IMG/VR virus record: IMGVR_UViG_3300046817_001007
Location: 1-38,048 of that record
DNA from: a virus
Direction: 5' to 3' (one strand)
DNA length: 38,048 bases
Shown: one piece after another, positions 17,391 through 22,583 of the stretch
How positions within the stretch are numbered: the first letter of the stretch is position 1
Layout: each line of letters begins with the position of its first letter
Program-made: the position numbers and the translations under genes
The notes under the pieces: generated by a model
The model's database searches: none
What the model was told of the DNA's origin: nothing
What the model saw: the letters and a program-made list of their open reading frames with translations, nothing else

Positions 17391-17651
17391 ATGGCGATCG
17401 ATGAGGACAAGGGCAAGGACAAGATTCGCGCGGCGATCGTCGGCGAGCTGGCCACCGTAATGGCGCGCGTGGTGCAATTGATCGGCATTCCGCTGATGCT
17501 GGTGACGCTGGGCTGGGCGGCGCATACGCTCAACAGCGGGCAGCAGGCGATCACGCGAATCGAGCAGGAACTGATGGACCGCTTCGATGCGATCGACCGG
17601 CAGGAAAACGACCACGAAGCGCGGTTACGTCTGCTGGAACGGGGCCGGTAG
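17391..17651 (+). CDS. Single-TM protein with C-terminal coiled coil; holin or spanin-like candidate
   Basis: An 86-residue protein: charged N-terminus, one hydrophobic segment at about residues 27-47 (VVQLIGIPLMLVTLGWAAHT), then a charged helix with heptad-like spacing (ITRIEQELMDRFDAIDRQE...EARLRLLERGR). This topology is seen in phage holin-like and i-spanin-like proteins at the end of lysis cassettes. A GGAAGGGGG stretch precedes ATG 17391. It is the last rightward late gene. A 16-nt hairpin without a T-run follows at 17656-17671. Confidence 0.68.
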   Translation: MAIDEDKGKDKIRAAIVGELATVMARVVQLIGIPLMLVTLGWAAHTLNSGQQAITRIEQELMDRFDAIDRQENDHEARLRLLERGR

Positions 17652-17655
17652 AAGC

Positions 17656-17671
17656 GTGCGAGTTTTCGCAC
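17656..17671 (+). terminator. Weak hairpin after the late operon
   Basis: GTGCGA (17656-17661) pairs with TCGCAC (17666-17671) around a 4-base loop, a few bases after the last late gene. There is no following T-run, so a terminator role is only a possibility. It separates the late operon from the convergent lysogeny operon. Confidence 0.25.
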
Positions 17672-17703
17672 ATCTGCCCCCTATCTCGCACAGCGAATAC
17701 GGT

Positions 17704-18483
17704 CTAAGTGGTTGTTTTTGCTGAAGGCTTCCGCTGATTTGTAATCACGGGGTCGCGGGTTCGATCCCTGCAGCCGGCACCAATTTTCCCAATGTTTTCA
17801 ACGGGCGCGGGAGAACAAACGTTCTCGCTGTGAGAGGTTTGGCCTCTCACGTGAGAGTAAATCAATTGCGCGGCGGCATAGTCGCCCCACTGTTGCGCCA
17901 TCGCGGCGGCAATTCCGGGAAAGAAACGGCTGCGTTCTTTCCACCGCGTCGGGCTCGGCGGCATCCGGTGAACGCGGGCGCGGCGGCCGTCCACAATGTC
18001 AGTCGGCCGCAGGGGCGGCAGGTTCTTCAGCCAGAAGCAGGTGCGCTTGGTTTCGCCGTGCCCGAACTGCCACGGCTGCACCGATTGCGCGTGTGTCTCG
18101 TAGTTCGCGATCAGAGCTTTTGCATGCCGGTGCATCACCGGGTTTTCAACGGCGATGCGCTCGATCGGCGCATTCCAAAAAGCAGAAAACAGGGCTGCGC
18201 CTTCTTCGAGCTCGCGGCGCATGTCCGCGATCGTGCGACCCGGTGGTGGCGCCGATAGCCAGCGAACACCGGAATTGCACAGCCGCGTGCATGGCGGATG
18301 CGCAACGATCAGCAGATCCCATCCGTCGTGCAAATAATCGCGGGCGTCGCCGGTAATGTGACGGTTGCTGCGATCATCGGCCGGCAGCAGATCACAGGAC
18401 CAGGCATCATAATCGCGGGCGAGAAACGCATTGCGCACCGTGCCCGAAAATTCACAGGCAATCAGGACTCGCGGGCGTCTCAT
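17704..18483 (-). CDS. Cytosine-C5 DNA methyltransferase-like protein
   Basis: A 259-residue protein starting MRRPRVLIACEFSGTVRNAF (the nucleotide-binding start, motif I-like). It has AHPPCTRLCNSG around residue 60-72, carrying the Pro-Cys of motif IV, and IAVENPVMH, an EN motif VI equivalent. It is short and lacks an obvious target-recognition domain, as in many small phage proteins annotated as cytosine methyltransferases. The last 45 or so residues are encoded by the attP region, including antisense reading of the tRNA-Thr fragment, so the C-terminus would change on integration. The natural end may be earlier. The ATG overlaps the TGA of the preceding gene. Confidence 0.75.
   Translation of the reverse strand: MRRPRVLIACEFSGTVRNAFLARDYDAWSCDLLPADDRSNRHITGDARDYLHDGWDLLIVAHPPCTRLCNSGVRWLSAPPPGRTIADMRRELEEGAALFSAFWNAPIERIAVENPVMHRHAKALIANYETHAQSVQPWQFGHGETKRTCFWLKNLPPLRPTDIVDGRRARVHRMPPSPTRWKERSRFFPGIAAAMAQQWGDYAAAQLIYSHVRGQTSHSENVCSPAPVENIGKIGAGCRDRTRDPVITNQRKPSAKTTT
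17735..17782 (+). other. Probable attP core: 3' half of a tRNA-Thr(UGU) gene
   Basis: From the anticodon loop onward the sequence is that of a tRNA-Thr: TTTGTAA loop with anticodon TGT (17740-17742), T-arm GCGGG-TTCGATC-CCTGC, acceptor strand AGCCGGC, discriminator A and encoded CCA at 17780-17782. The 5' half is missing, and the upstream sequence cannot complete the anticodon stem. A tRNA 3' end about 1.1 kb from a tyrosine integrase is the usual form of attP. Integration would rebuild the host tRNA. Confidence 0.85.
17830..17850. other. Strong 8-bp hairpin beside attP
   Basis: GTGAGAGG (17830-17837) and CCTCTCAC (17843-17850) are perfect complements with a five-base loop. It lies 50 bp from the tRNA fragment, inside the apparent 3' end of the methyltransferase frame. 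It could be the leftward operon's terminator stem or an arm-type site. It overlaps the first copy of the 17-bp direct repeat. Confidence 0.5.
17845..17861. repeat. 17-bp direct repeat flanking the methyltransferase, copy 1
   Basis: TCTCACGTGAGAGTAAA differs in one base from TCTCATGTGAGAGTAAA at 18478-18494. The two copies bracket the core of the methyltransferase gene. Confidence 0.75.
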
Positions 18484-18494
18484 GTGAGAGTAAA
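18478..18494. repeat. 17-bp direct repeat flanking the methyltransferase, copy 2
   Basis: TCTCATGTGAGAGTAAA contains, on the - strand, the overlapping stop of the 69-aa gene and start of the methyltransferase. One mismatch to copy 1 at 17845. Confidence 0.75.
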
Positions 18495-18689
18495 GAGCGT
18501 CCGGTTGTTTTCTTCGACCGCCTGCCAGTGGGATTCGATGGCGGTGTCCTGGACCGTGTGATTGCCCGGCCAGGGGTAGCGGCTCTCCCAGCCGCAATCG
18601 CAATGCGCGACGCTGATGCTCTGCGCCGGATCGTCGTGATCGAGGCTCATGTGAATGACGTGGCCGGCCGGGTAGCGCGTGCGCGTCAT
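18480..18689 (-). CDS. Small unknown protein, 69 aa, CxCGW motif
   Basis: A 69-residue soluble protein with His/Asp-rich composition and the segment VAHCDCGWESRYPWPG, reminiscent of half of a zinc-binding site; the histidines elsewhere (GHVIHMSLDH, ESHW) could complete it. It starts at 18689, overlapping the stop of the upstream 65-aa gene, and its TGA overlaps the methyltransferase ATG. Translation is therefore well supported by coupling on both sides. Function not recognised. Confidence 0.7.
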   Translation of the reverse strand: MTRTRYPAGHVIHMSLDHDDPAQSISVAHCDCGWESRYPWPGNHTVQDTAIESHWQAVEENNRTLFTLT

Positions 18690-18883
18690 TCGGCGATCTG
18701 TTTGGCGTCGCGCAGCAGGCGCAGCAGCTCATCGCAGGTTCGGCCGAGATTGCCGATCTTGCGATCCTTACGCTTTAGCATGCGCCGGGCGTTCTGGATC
18801 ACGCGAACAAATTTGTCGCGCTCCTGCAACACCAGCAGCGACTCGATCGCAGCGAGCTGCTGATCGAGATCGGCCTTCACCAC
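18686..18883 (-). CDS. Small helical protein, about 65 aa, coupled to the integrase
   Basis: A charged, all-helical protein (VKADLDQQLAAIESLL, RKDRKIGNLGRTCDELLRLL) starting with GTG 18883 (or GTG 18880) inside the last codons of the integrase, AAGTGGTGA. Its stop overlaps the next start. The heptad-like leucines suggest a coiled coil or dimer. No family is recognised. Confidence 0.62.
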   Translation of the reverse strand: MVKADLDQQLAAIESLLVLQERDKFVRVIQNARRMLKRKDRKIGNLGRTCDELLRLLRDAKQIAE

Positions 18884-20211
18884 TTCTGCCCGGCCAGGAA
18901 GGTGTTGAATTTTTTGGCGGCGCTTTGGGCCATGGCGTCTGTGCGCACGAAGTAATGCTTGTCCAGGATGTCCTGGACGGTGCGCAGGCTGTGGCCGGTG
19001 ATGGTGGCGATTTCGGCCACCGTGCAGCCCGCCATGAACAGCCAGGTGACGGCGGTGTCGCGCAGATCGAGGAACCATTTGCCGGCGACGGACGGGCAGG
19101 TGGCGAGCGTGGGCAGCACATTGCCGAGCCGGGCGGCGCGCGCGGGACCGAGCTCGTCATGCACGCGTTTGGCGGCATCTTCCGCGCCGGCCGCCACCGC
19201 GCGCACCATCCGGAACAGCGCCCGGAAGCGCGAGCCGCCGGCGTGATAGGGCGCGCCCGTCAGTTCACAGACGATTTCGGCGGTGTGCTTCACGTTGGGC
19301 CATGTTTCGGCCTTGCGTTTGCGCGCGGTTTCGATGCGGGCCTTCAGCGCGTCGGCCGCCTGCAGCTTGATCATCGCGCCGGTTTTGCCGGTGCGGAAAA
19401 CCATGAGCGTCGGTGGATCTGACTTGCCCCCTTCGGCGCTTTGCGCCACTTCCCCCCGCGATGCGGGGGAAGAGAAGCTTACGTCGCGGAGGGCGATCAC
19501 GTCGCCCTGGCGCTGTCCCGTGAGCACGGCGAGAATGACGGCATCGCCCATGCTGGGCAGTTCGAGCGCATCGGCGGCCGCCGTGAAGGCGCGGATTTCT
19601 TCGGTGGTCCACAGCACCAGGCGGCCGGTGGTGGCGGCGAAATCGACGTTGCGGCACGGGTTCCTGGTCAGCCAGTCGCGGTCCTCGATCGCGTAATTGA
19701 ACACGATCTTCAGTGTGCGGAGAACCGCGTTCGCCCAGGCGGCGCCGGAGTTTTCCTCCAGCGCGGCGTGGAATTCCGCGATCGCCGGTTTGGTCAGCCC
19801 GGTGATGGGGACATCGCCGCACCATTCCCGCAGCGCCGCGATGTGGTAGCCGTAGCCGTCGCGGGTGCCTTTTTTCAGCCGGCGCGTGAAGTGCGGCGAG
19901 GTTTCGTAGGCGGTGAAGAGGGTGGCCATTGTGCGGGACTGTGGATCAGACTTGCCCCCCTCGGCCGCTGCGCGGCCACTCCCCCCCGCGATGCGGGGGG
20001 AGATGAAAGCTGCGGGGGAGGAAAGGTTTGGTGATTTGATGGTGGCGTTGAGTTTTTCGGCGGCGTCGATCGCGGCGCCGCGCGGCAGCCAGTGTCCCGC
20101 TTCGTCCTTCAGATCCTGTCCCTTGAAGCCTTTGGCGCGCAGTTCGGGGCTGGGCACCCAGCGCGGCCGCCCGTGACGCCAACAGAGATAGGGGACTTTC
20201 TCGCGCGACAT
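18877..20211 (-). CDS. int: Tyrosine-type phage integrase
   Basis: A 444-residue site-specific recombinase that would integrate the phage at a tRNA-Thr gene. The C-terminal catalytic domain shows TGQRQGDVIALRD (first Arg), LDLRDTAVTWL (second Arg, about 384), ITGHSL (His about 407) and LDKHYF (nucleophile Tyr about 420). The HxxR histidine position is Leu, a variation seen in related families, where it is often Gln. The N-terminal 60 residues are the arm-binding part (GRPRWVPSPELRAKGF). Two in-frame insertions of the A-type repeat enlarge it: FISPRIAGGSG... to ...AEGGKSDP at about residues 69-90, and SFSSPASRGEV...AEGGKSDP at about 246-267. Both fall in expected linkers or loops, so activity may be kept. 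Confidence 0.95.
   Translation of the reverse strand: MSREKVPYLCWRHGRPRWVPSPELRAKGFKGQDLKDEAGHWLPRGAAIDAAEKLNATIKSPNLSSPAAFISPRIAGGSGRAAAEGGKSDPQSRTMATLFTAYETSPHFTRRLKKGTRDGYGYHIAALREWCGDVPITGLTKPAIAEFHAALEENSGAAWANAVLRTLKIVFNYAIEDRDWLTRNPCRNVDFAATTGRLVLWTTEEIRAFTAAADALELPSMGDAVILAVLTGQRQGDVIALRDVSFSSPASRGEVAQSAEGGKSDPPTLMVFRTGKTGAMIKLQAADALKARIETARKRKAETWPNVKHTAEIVCELTGAPYHAGGSRFRALFRMVRAVAAGAEDAAKRVHDELGPARAARLGNVLPTLATCPSVAGKWFLDLRDTAVTWLFMAGCTVAEIATITGHSLRTVQDILDKHYFVRTDAMAQSAAKKFNTFLAGQKW
19415..19475 (+). repeat. Structured dispersed repeat, subtype A copy 1 (inside integrase)
   Basis: GGATCTGACTTGCCCCC, central stem GGCGC-TTT-GCGCC, then CTTCCCCCCGCGATGCGGGGGAAG. It lies in the catalytic-domain part of the integrase, antisense to that gene, and adds about 20 residues in frame. 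Confidence 0.9.
19943..20004 (+). repeat. Structured dispersed repeat, subtype A copy 2 (inside integrase)
   Basis: GGATCAGACTTGCCCCC, central stem GGCCGC-TGC-GCGGCC, then CTCCCCCCCGCGATGCGGGGGGAG. It is a second insertion in the same integrase and in the same frame as copy 1; both encode AEGGKSDP on the - strand. Confidence 0.9.
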
Positions 20212-20220
20212 GGCTTGGGC

Positions 20221-20526
20221 CTATGACTCCGACTTGGCCGTGGTGTCAACACGGTCGAAAAGCTGATCGGCAATTCTGGAATCCGCGCGGAGAACATTGT
20301 AAGCGGAAACCCAGTAGGTTTTTTCGGTCTTGTCGTTGCAAACGAGAACGTGCTCAACGCTGAGGTTGCGCACAATGCCAGTGTGCAAATGGCCGCCACG
20401 CTCCCACGTGATCGGGCAGCCCACCGGCCACTGCTGAGCCAAAACTTCGCCGACAGCCGCCTGCGCAGAGTATACCCGCCGCATCGCCTGCATCAGCGCC
20501 ACCCGCGGAGATCCCATATCGCTCAT
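20221..20526 (-). CDS. Unknown protein upstream of integrase, 101 aa
   Basis: Starts at 20526 by ATGA overlap with the AlpA-like gene; the longer upstream frame is a shadow. The protein has a helix MQAMRRVYSAQAAVGEVLAQ and then a small beta domain (CPITWERGGHLHTGIVRNL, EHVLVCNDKTEKTYWVSAYN) that resembles an SH3-like or PRC-like barrel. Function not recognised. The stop is 9 bp from the integrase start, so the two are co-transcribed. Confidence 0.72.
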   Translation of the reverse strand: MSDMGSPRVALMQAMRRVYSAQAAVGEVLAQQWPVGCPITWERGGHLHTGIVRNLSVEHVLVCNDKTEKTYWVSAYNVLRADSRIADQLFDRVDTTAKSES

Positions 20527-20828
20527 GCTTTGCGCCTGAGATTTTGGGTGCGGAGGCGGAGGATGTTTTCGAAGTTGGTGCCCACGGCCTGGTTGGTGGT
20601 TTTGTCGCGGGCGAGCCACTGGATGAGATCGTAACCGCGCCAGCGCGGCAGGCCGTATTTGCTGATCGGGCGCGGGAAGTTTTCTTCCCGCATCAGCGCC
20701 ACGCGGTGGCGATAGAACCATTGCCGATACTGGCGGAAGACGATGCGCGCCACTTCGTCGGCGGTGTAGATCGCATCGGGGTGCAGCGGCTCGGGCGGCG
20801 GAAAGCCGGAGGGCAGGGGATCAGACAT
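20523..20828 (-). CDS. AlpA/excisionase-like DNA-binding protein
   Basis: A 101-residue protein containing the sequence DAIYTADEVARIVFRQYRQW, then MREENFPRPISKYGLPRWRGYDLIQWL. This is the winged-helix MerR/AlpA layout: a helix-turn-helix, a Phe-Pro-x-Pro turn, a basic wing and a final Asp-Ile-x-x-Trp helix. Such proteins act as recombination directionality factors or activators of the integrase operon. It lies two genes before the integrase, which supports an excisionase role. It starts inside the end of the upstream gene and overlaps the downstream gene by four bases. Confidence 0.75.
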   Translation of the reverse strand: MSDPLPSGFPPPEPLHPDAIYTADEVARIVFRQYRQWFYRHRVALMREENFPRPISKYGLPRWRGYDLIQWLARDKTTNQAVGTNFENILRLRTQNLRRKA

Positions 20829-21048
20829 TTACGCCGGCCTTCAGCACTTCGGCTGCAAGTTCGGTGGACAACTCGCAGGCGATCCTGAGCGCGCGTTCCG
20901 GCGCCGTGGTGCGCGTGACGTAAATGAACCATTCCATGAAGGGTGCATTCAGGCCGAGAAAAAATCGGCGTTCATCATCATTGCTTGCCGCCTCCAGACG
21001 CTGCGTCAGAGCAGCGGCGACGGCTGCTATCGCCTCGATACGATCCAT
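20821..21048 (-). CDS. Small helical protein of the lysogeny operon, 75 aa
   Basis: The start MDRIEAIAAVAAALTQRL at 21048 is preceded by AGAGG at a spacing of 7; the longer frame from 21087 has no ribosome-binding site. Two amphipathic helices are visible, with an aromatic FFLGLNAPFMEWFIYV stretch between them. Function is unknown. The stop overlaps the AlpA-like gene's start region by 8 bp. Confidence 0.68.
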   Translation of the reverse strand: MDRIEAIAAVAAALTQRLEAASNDDERRFFLGLNAPFMEWFIYVTRTTAPERALRIACELSTELAAEVLKAGVNV

Positions 21049-21058
21049 CCGTGTACCT

Positions 21059-21340
21059 CTAAAAGGTGCCGCGCGTGGTCCCCCCACGCGCGGCCAGTGG
21101 CGCCTGCCAAACTTTGAGGGAGTCGGGCGGCGAAGTTGGGTGCAGGGGCGTCAGCCAGGGCCATGACAATTGGTGGTTGAACACGGCGTAGAGAATGACG
21201 CTGACGGCGATAATGCTGCGCAGCTCGTTCAGCGCGATCAGCACGATGATGATGGAGCGGAAGGAGGGCGCTGCCCCCTCCGCGCGCCGGCGGAGGGCTT
21301 GCATTCCCATTCCGGCGCGCACCATCTCTGGCTTCCGCAT
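21059..21340 (-). CDS. Single-TM protein, 93 aa
   Basis: Start ATG overlaps the stop of the 37-aa gene (TAATG), which supports translation. Residues about 27-55 (FRSIIIVLIALNELRS, IIAVSVILYAVF) form one long or two short hydrophobic helices. The C-terminal part is Pro-rich and may be unstructured. It contains a GGGCGCTGCCCC-type hairpin in its coding DNA (about 21264-21279). It might be a superinfection-exclusion or membrane immunity factor, but nothing beyond the membrane segment supports that. Confidence 0.6.
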   Translation of the reverse strand: MRKPEMVRAGMGMQALRRRAEGAAPSFRSIIIVLIALNELRSIIAVSVILYAVFNHQLSWPWLTPLHPTSPPDSLKVWQAPLAARGGTTRGTF

Positions 21341-21453
21341 TAGTGAACGACGGCGAAGAGGTTGGCGAAGAGCTGGTAAATTTCGTAGGCCGCGAAGCCG
21401 TAGAAAAACCAGGTGGCCATGCAGAAAATGAAAAGCTGTTTAATCGTCCACAT
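21340..21453 (-). CDS. Very small membrane protein, 37 aa
   Basis: ATG 21453 gives MWTIKQLFIFCMATWFFYG followed by a second hydrophobic stretch. It is nearly all aromatic and aliphatic, so it would insert in the membrane. It is the first gene of the leftward lysogeny operon, about 35 bp from the nearest repressor operator, and is coupled to the next gene by a TAATG overlap. ATG 21420 is an alternative start (26 aa). Confidence 0.58.
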   Translation of the reverse strand: MWTIKQLFIFCMATWFFYGFAAYEIYQLFANLFAVVH

Positions 21454-21487
21454 CGGTGCAAGCCCCAGCGAATCGAGGGCGGATGTC

Positions 21488-21504
21488 AACACCGTTTTGG
21501 TATG
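21488..21504. promoter_or_regulatory. Repressor operator OL1
   Basis: AACACCG-TTT-TGGTATG, a 17-bp imperfect palindrome matching the three operators at 22137-22212. Together with the next site it lies between the leftward lysogeny operon and the rightward TM gene at 21547. Confidence 0.8.
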
Positions 21505-21510
21505 ACGGTC

Positions 21511-21527
21511 AATACCGGAATGGTATT
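21511..21527. promoter_or_regulatory. Repressor operator OL2
   Basis: AATACCG-GAA-TGGTATT, centred 23 bp from OL1, with a near-perfect palindrome. It matches the same consensus (ACC-pur-nnn-pyr-GGTAT). Confidence 0.82.
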
Positions 21528-21546
21528 TAATCCACAGGGCGGAACC

Positions 21547-21792
21547 GTGATAAAACTTGCTTCAATGCGTCCGGAAAAACTTGCGCGAATCGGCAATCTG
21601 CTGGCCGGAATCGGTTTCGCCGGCGGCGCGCTGTGGTTCGAATTGACGCTGATCCGCGAGCTGCACGGAACTTGGTCTGACGCGCTGCTGCTGGCCGGCG
21701 CTTTACCGGGCGCGGTGTACACCGGCGCGTGGTGCGCGGTGCCGGGCGGGCTGCTGATGGTTGTGGCCTGGCGCCGGGGCGCGCGGCGATAG
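21547..21792 (+). CDS. Two-TM protein convergent with and overlapping the repressor gene, 81 aa
   Basis: From GTG 21547 (preceded by AGGGCGG) the protein has two hydrophobic segments, IGNLLAGIGFAGGALWFELT and LLLAGALPGAVYTGAWCAV followed by PGGLLMVVAW, and a basic C-terminus RRGARR that fits the positive-inside rule. ATG 21565 is an alternative start without a ribosome-binding site. Its last 90 bp are antisense to the end of the repressor. It lies just downstream of OL1/OL2, so it may be repressed in the lysogen. Function unknown. Confidence 0.52.
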   Translation: MIKLASMRPEKLARIGNLLAGIGFAGGALWFELTLIRELHGTWSDALLLAGALPGAVYTGAWCAVPGGLLMVVAWRRGARR

Positions 21793-22128
21793 CGGTTCGG
21801 GTTTGTTGCCGTGGGCGAGTGCCGTCGCATGGCGATAAACCGCGGCCTGATCGTCTTCCGAGAGGCCTTCAACCACTTCGGCGATCGCCTTGGTTTGCGG
21901 TGAATAGGCGGCTTGCGGCTCGCCCATAAGGTCAAGCCAGTGACATTGTAACGCAGGGGCCAGACGCTTCGCCCAATCGACGGACATCCGCCGCAGACCC
22001 TTCTCCAGGCGGTCAATCTGCGGTTGGCTCGTATGCGCGCGCTCGGCAAGTTCCGCCTGGGATAACAGGCGGTCTTCACGCAAACGCCGCAGCGGCGTGT
22101 CCCCCACGCCCGCGCGTTTCCTTACCAT
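21703..22128 (-). CDS. HTH (Cro/C1-type) repressor
   Basis: A 141-residue protein with a clear XRE-type HTH at residues about 13-65: LRRLREDRLLSQAELAERA, HTSQPQIDRLEKGLRRMSVD, WAKRLAPAL. The middle has an acidic helix EVVEGLSEDDQAAVYRHATAL, possibly a dimerisation part. There is no S24 peptidase domain, so induction is not by RecA-type self-cleavage. The last 30 residues are Pro/Ala/His/Arg-rich and lie antisense to the TM gene. The ATG sits about seven bases from a perfect TATAAT box, so the mRNA is probably leaderless. It is the likely binder of the five operators. Confidence 0.85.
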   Translation of the reverse strand: MVRKRAGVGDTPLRRLREDRLLSQAELAERAHTSQPQIDRLEKGLRRMSVDWAKRLAPALQCHWLDLMGEPQAAYSPQTKAIAEVVEGLSEDDQAAVYRHATALAHGNKPEPLSPRAPAPGHNHQQPARHRAPRAGVHRAR

Positions 22129-22134
22129 TCGTTC

Positions 22135-22163
22135 ATTATACCGATCCGGTATATAGTTACTAA
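22135..22163 (-). promoter_or_regulatory. Leftward repressor promoter
   Basis: On the - strand a perfect TATAAT lies at 22140-22135, with TTAGTA at 22163-22158 as a poor -35 box at 17-bp spacing. The expected start site coincides with the repressor ATG at 22128, which predicts a leaderless transcript. Operator OR1 overlaps the -10/spacer, and a weak -35 box suggests low or activated expression. Confidence 0.6.
22137..22153. promoter_or_regulatory. Repressor operator OR1
   Basis: TATACCG-ATC-CGGTATA, a perfect 7-bp inverted repeat with a 3-bp spacer. It overlaps the repressor's own -10 region and so may mediate negative autoregulation. Confidence 0.85.
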
Positions 22164-22178
22164 CACCGTCTCGGTATA
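22162..22178. promoter_or_regulatory. Repressor operator OR2
   Basis: AACACCG-TCT-CGGTATA, 25 bp from OR1. The right arm is identical to that of OR1. Confidence 0.82.
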
Positions 22179-22185
22179 CAAACTG

Positions 22186-22214
22186 TTGTTGCGTTAACAC
22201 CATTTTGGTATTGC
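22186..22214 (+). promoter_or_regulatory. Rightward early promoter
   Basis: TTGTTG at 22186-22191 and TATTGC at 22209-22214 are separated by 17 bp. Operator OR3 covers the spacer and -10 box. The expected start at about 22220 is one or two bases before the Cro-like ATG at 22222, so this transcript may also be leaderless. Confidence 0.6.
22196..22212. promoter_or_regulatory. Repressor operator OR3
   Basis: AACACCA-TTT-TGGTATT, an inverted repeat with one non-complementary arm position. It overlaps the -10 of the rightward promoter, so binding would block early gene expression. Confidence 0.82.
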
Positions 22215-22221
22215 TCAGGCC

Positions 22222-22428
22222 ATGACGATTGATTCGTGGCTGGCTCAGCAGGGGATGACGGAGACCGAATTTGCGAAGGCGATCGGCTGCACGCAGGCGG
22301 CCGTCAATCGCTACCGCAACGGCCGGGTTCCAAATGTGCAGACGATGCGCCGTATCGTCAAGGCCACGTCTGGCCAGGTGCAGCCGAACGATTTTTACGC
22401 GCTGACCATCGAAGAGGTGGCGGCATGA
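22222..22428 (+). CDS. Cro-like HTH regulator
   Basis: A 68-residue protein that is nearly all HTH: IDSWLAQQGMTETEFAKAIG, then CTQAAVNRYRNGRVPNVQTM and a last helix of RRIVKATSGQVQP. It diverges from the repressor gene and is the first rightward early gene, the classic Cro position. A dimerising C-terminal tail (NDFYALTIEEVAA) is present. The TGA overlaps the next ATG by three bases. Confidence 0.87.
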   Translation: MTIDSWLAQQGMTETEFAKAIGCTQAAVNRYRNGRVPNVQTMRRIVKATSGQVQPNDFYALTIEEVAA

Positions 22429-22583
22429 GACTGCGGCGAGGCGTGGAATGGCTCCGGGGTGACGCCGCATACGGTTGCGGAACCGTCCTCCTGCACCCCG
22501 GAGCTGAGGAACCAGAAGTATCCCCCACCCGAAATTCGCAAGTGCGAATTGTCGGCCTCCCCTCAAGGGGGAGGCGGGGATGA
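22425..22583 (+). CDS. Small ORF with a repeat-derived C-terminus, 52 aa
   Basis: ATG 22425 overlaps the Cro stop, and TGA 22581-22583 overlaps the next ATG, so coupling supports translation. The first 30 residues (MRLRRGVEWLRGDAAYGCG...) are unique. The last 20 or so, beginning SPTRNSQVRIVG and continuing to the end, are encoded by repeat B copy 4. It is either a small gene whose end was replaced by the repeat, or a non-functional spacer ORF. Function unknown. Confidence 0.45.
   Translation: MRLRRGVEWLRGDAAYGCGTVLLHPGAEEPEVSPTRNSQVRIVGLPSRGRRG
22519..22580 (+). repeat. Structured dispersed repeat, subtype B copy 4
   Basis: TATCCCCCACCC, central stem AATTCGC / GCGAATT, then GCCTCCCCTCAAGGGGGAGGC. 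The G-tract GGGGGAGGCGGGG immediately precedes ATG 22580 and acts as its apparent ribosome-binding site. Confidence 0.87.

Noticed and set aside
17656-17671. A confident intrinsic terminator between the convergent operons
   Set aside because: The 6-bp hairpin is not followed by a T-run on either strand, so it is listed only at low confidence.
17735-17782. A functional tRNA gene
   Set aside because: Only the half from the anticodon loop to CCA is present. The upstream bases do not complete the anticodon stem, D-arm or acceptor stem, so it is an attachment-site remnant.
18679-19422. Rightward frames opposite the integrase and methyltransferase
   Set aside because: They are shadows of well-supported leftward genes and show only the Arg/Gly/Ala-rich composition expected of antisense frames.
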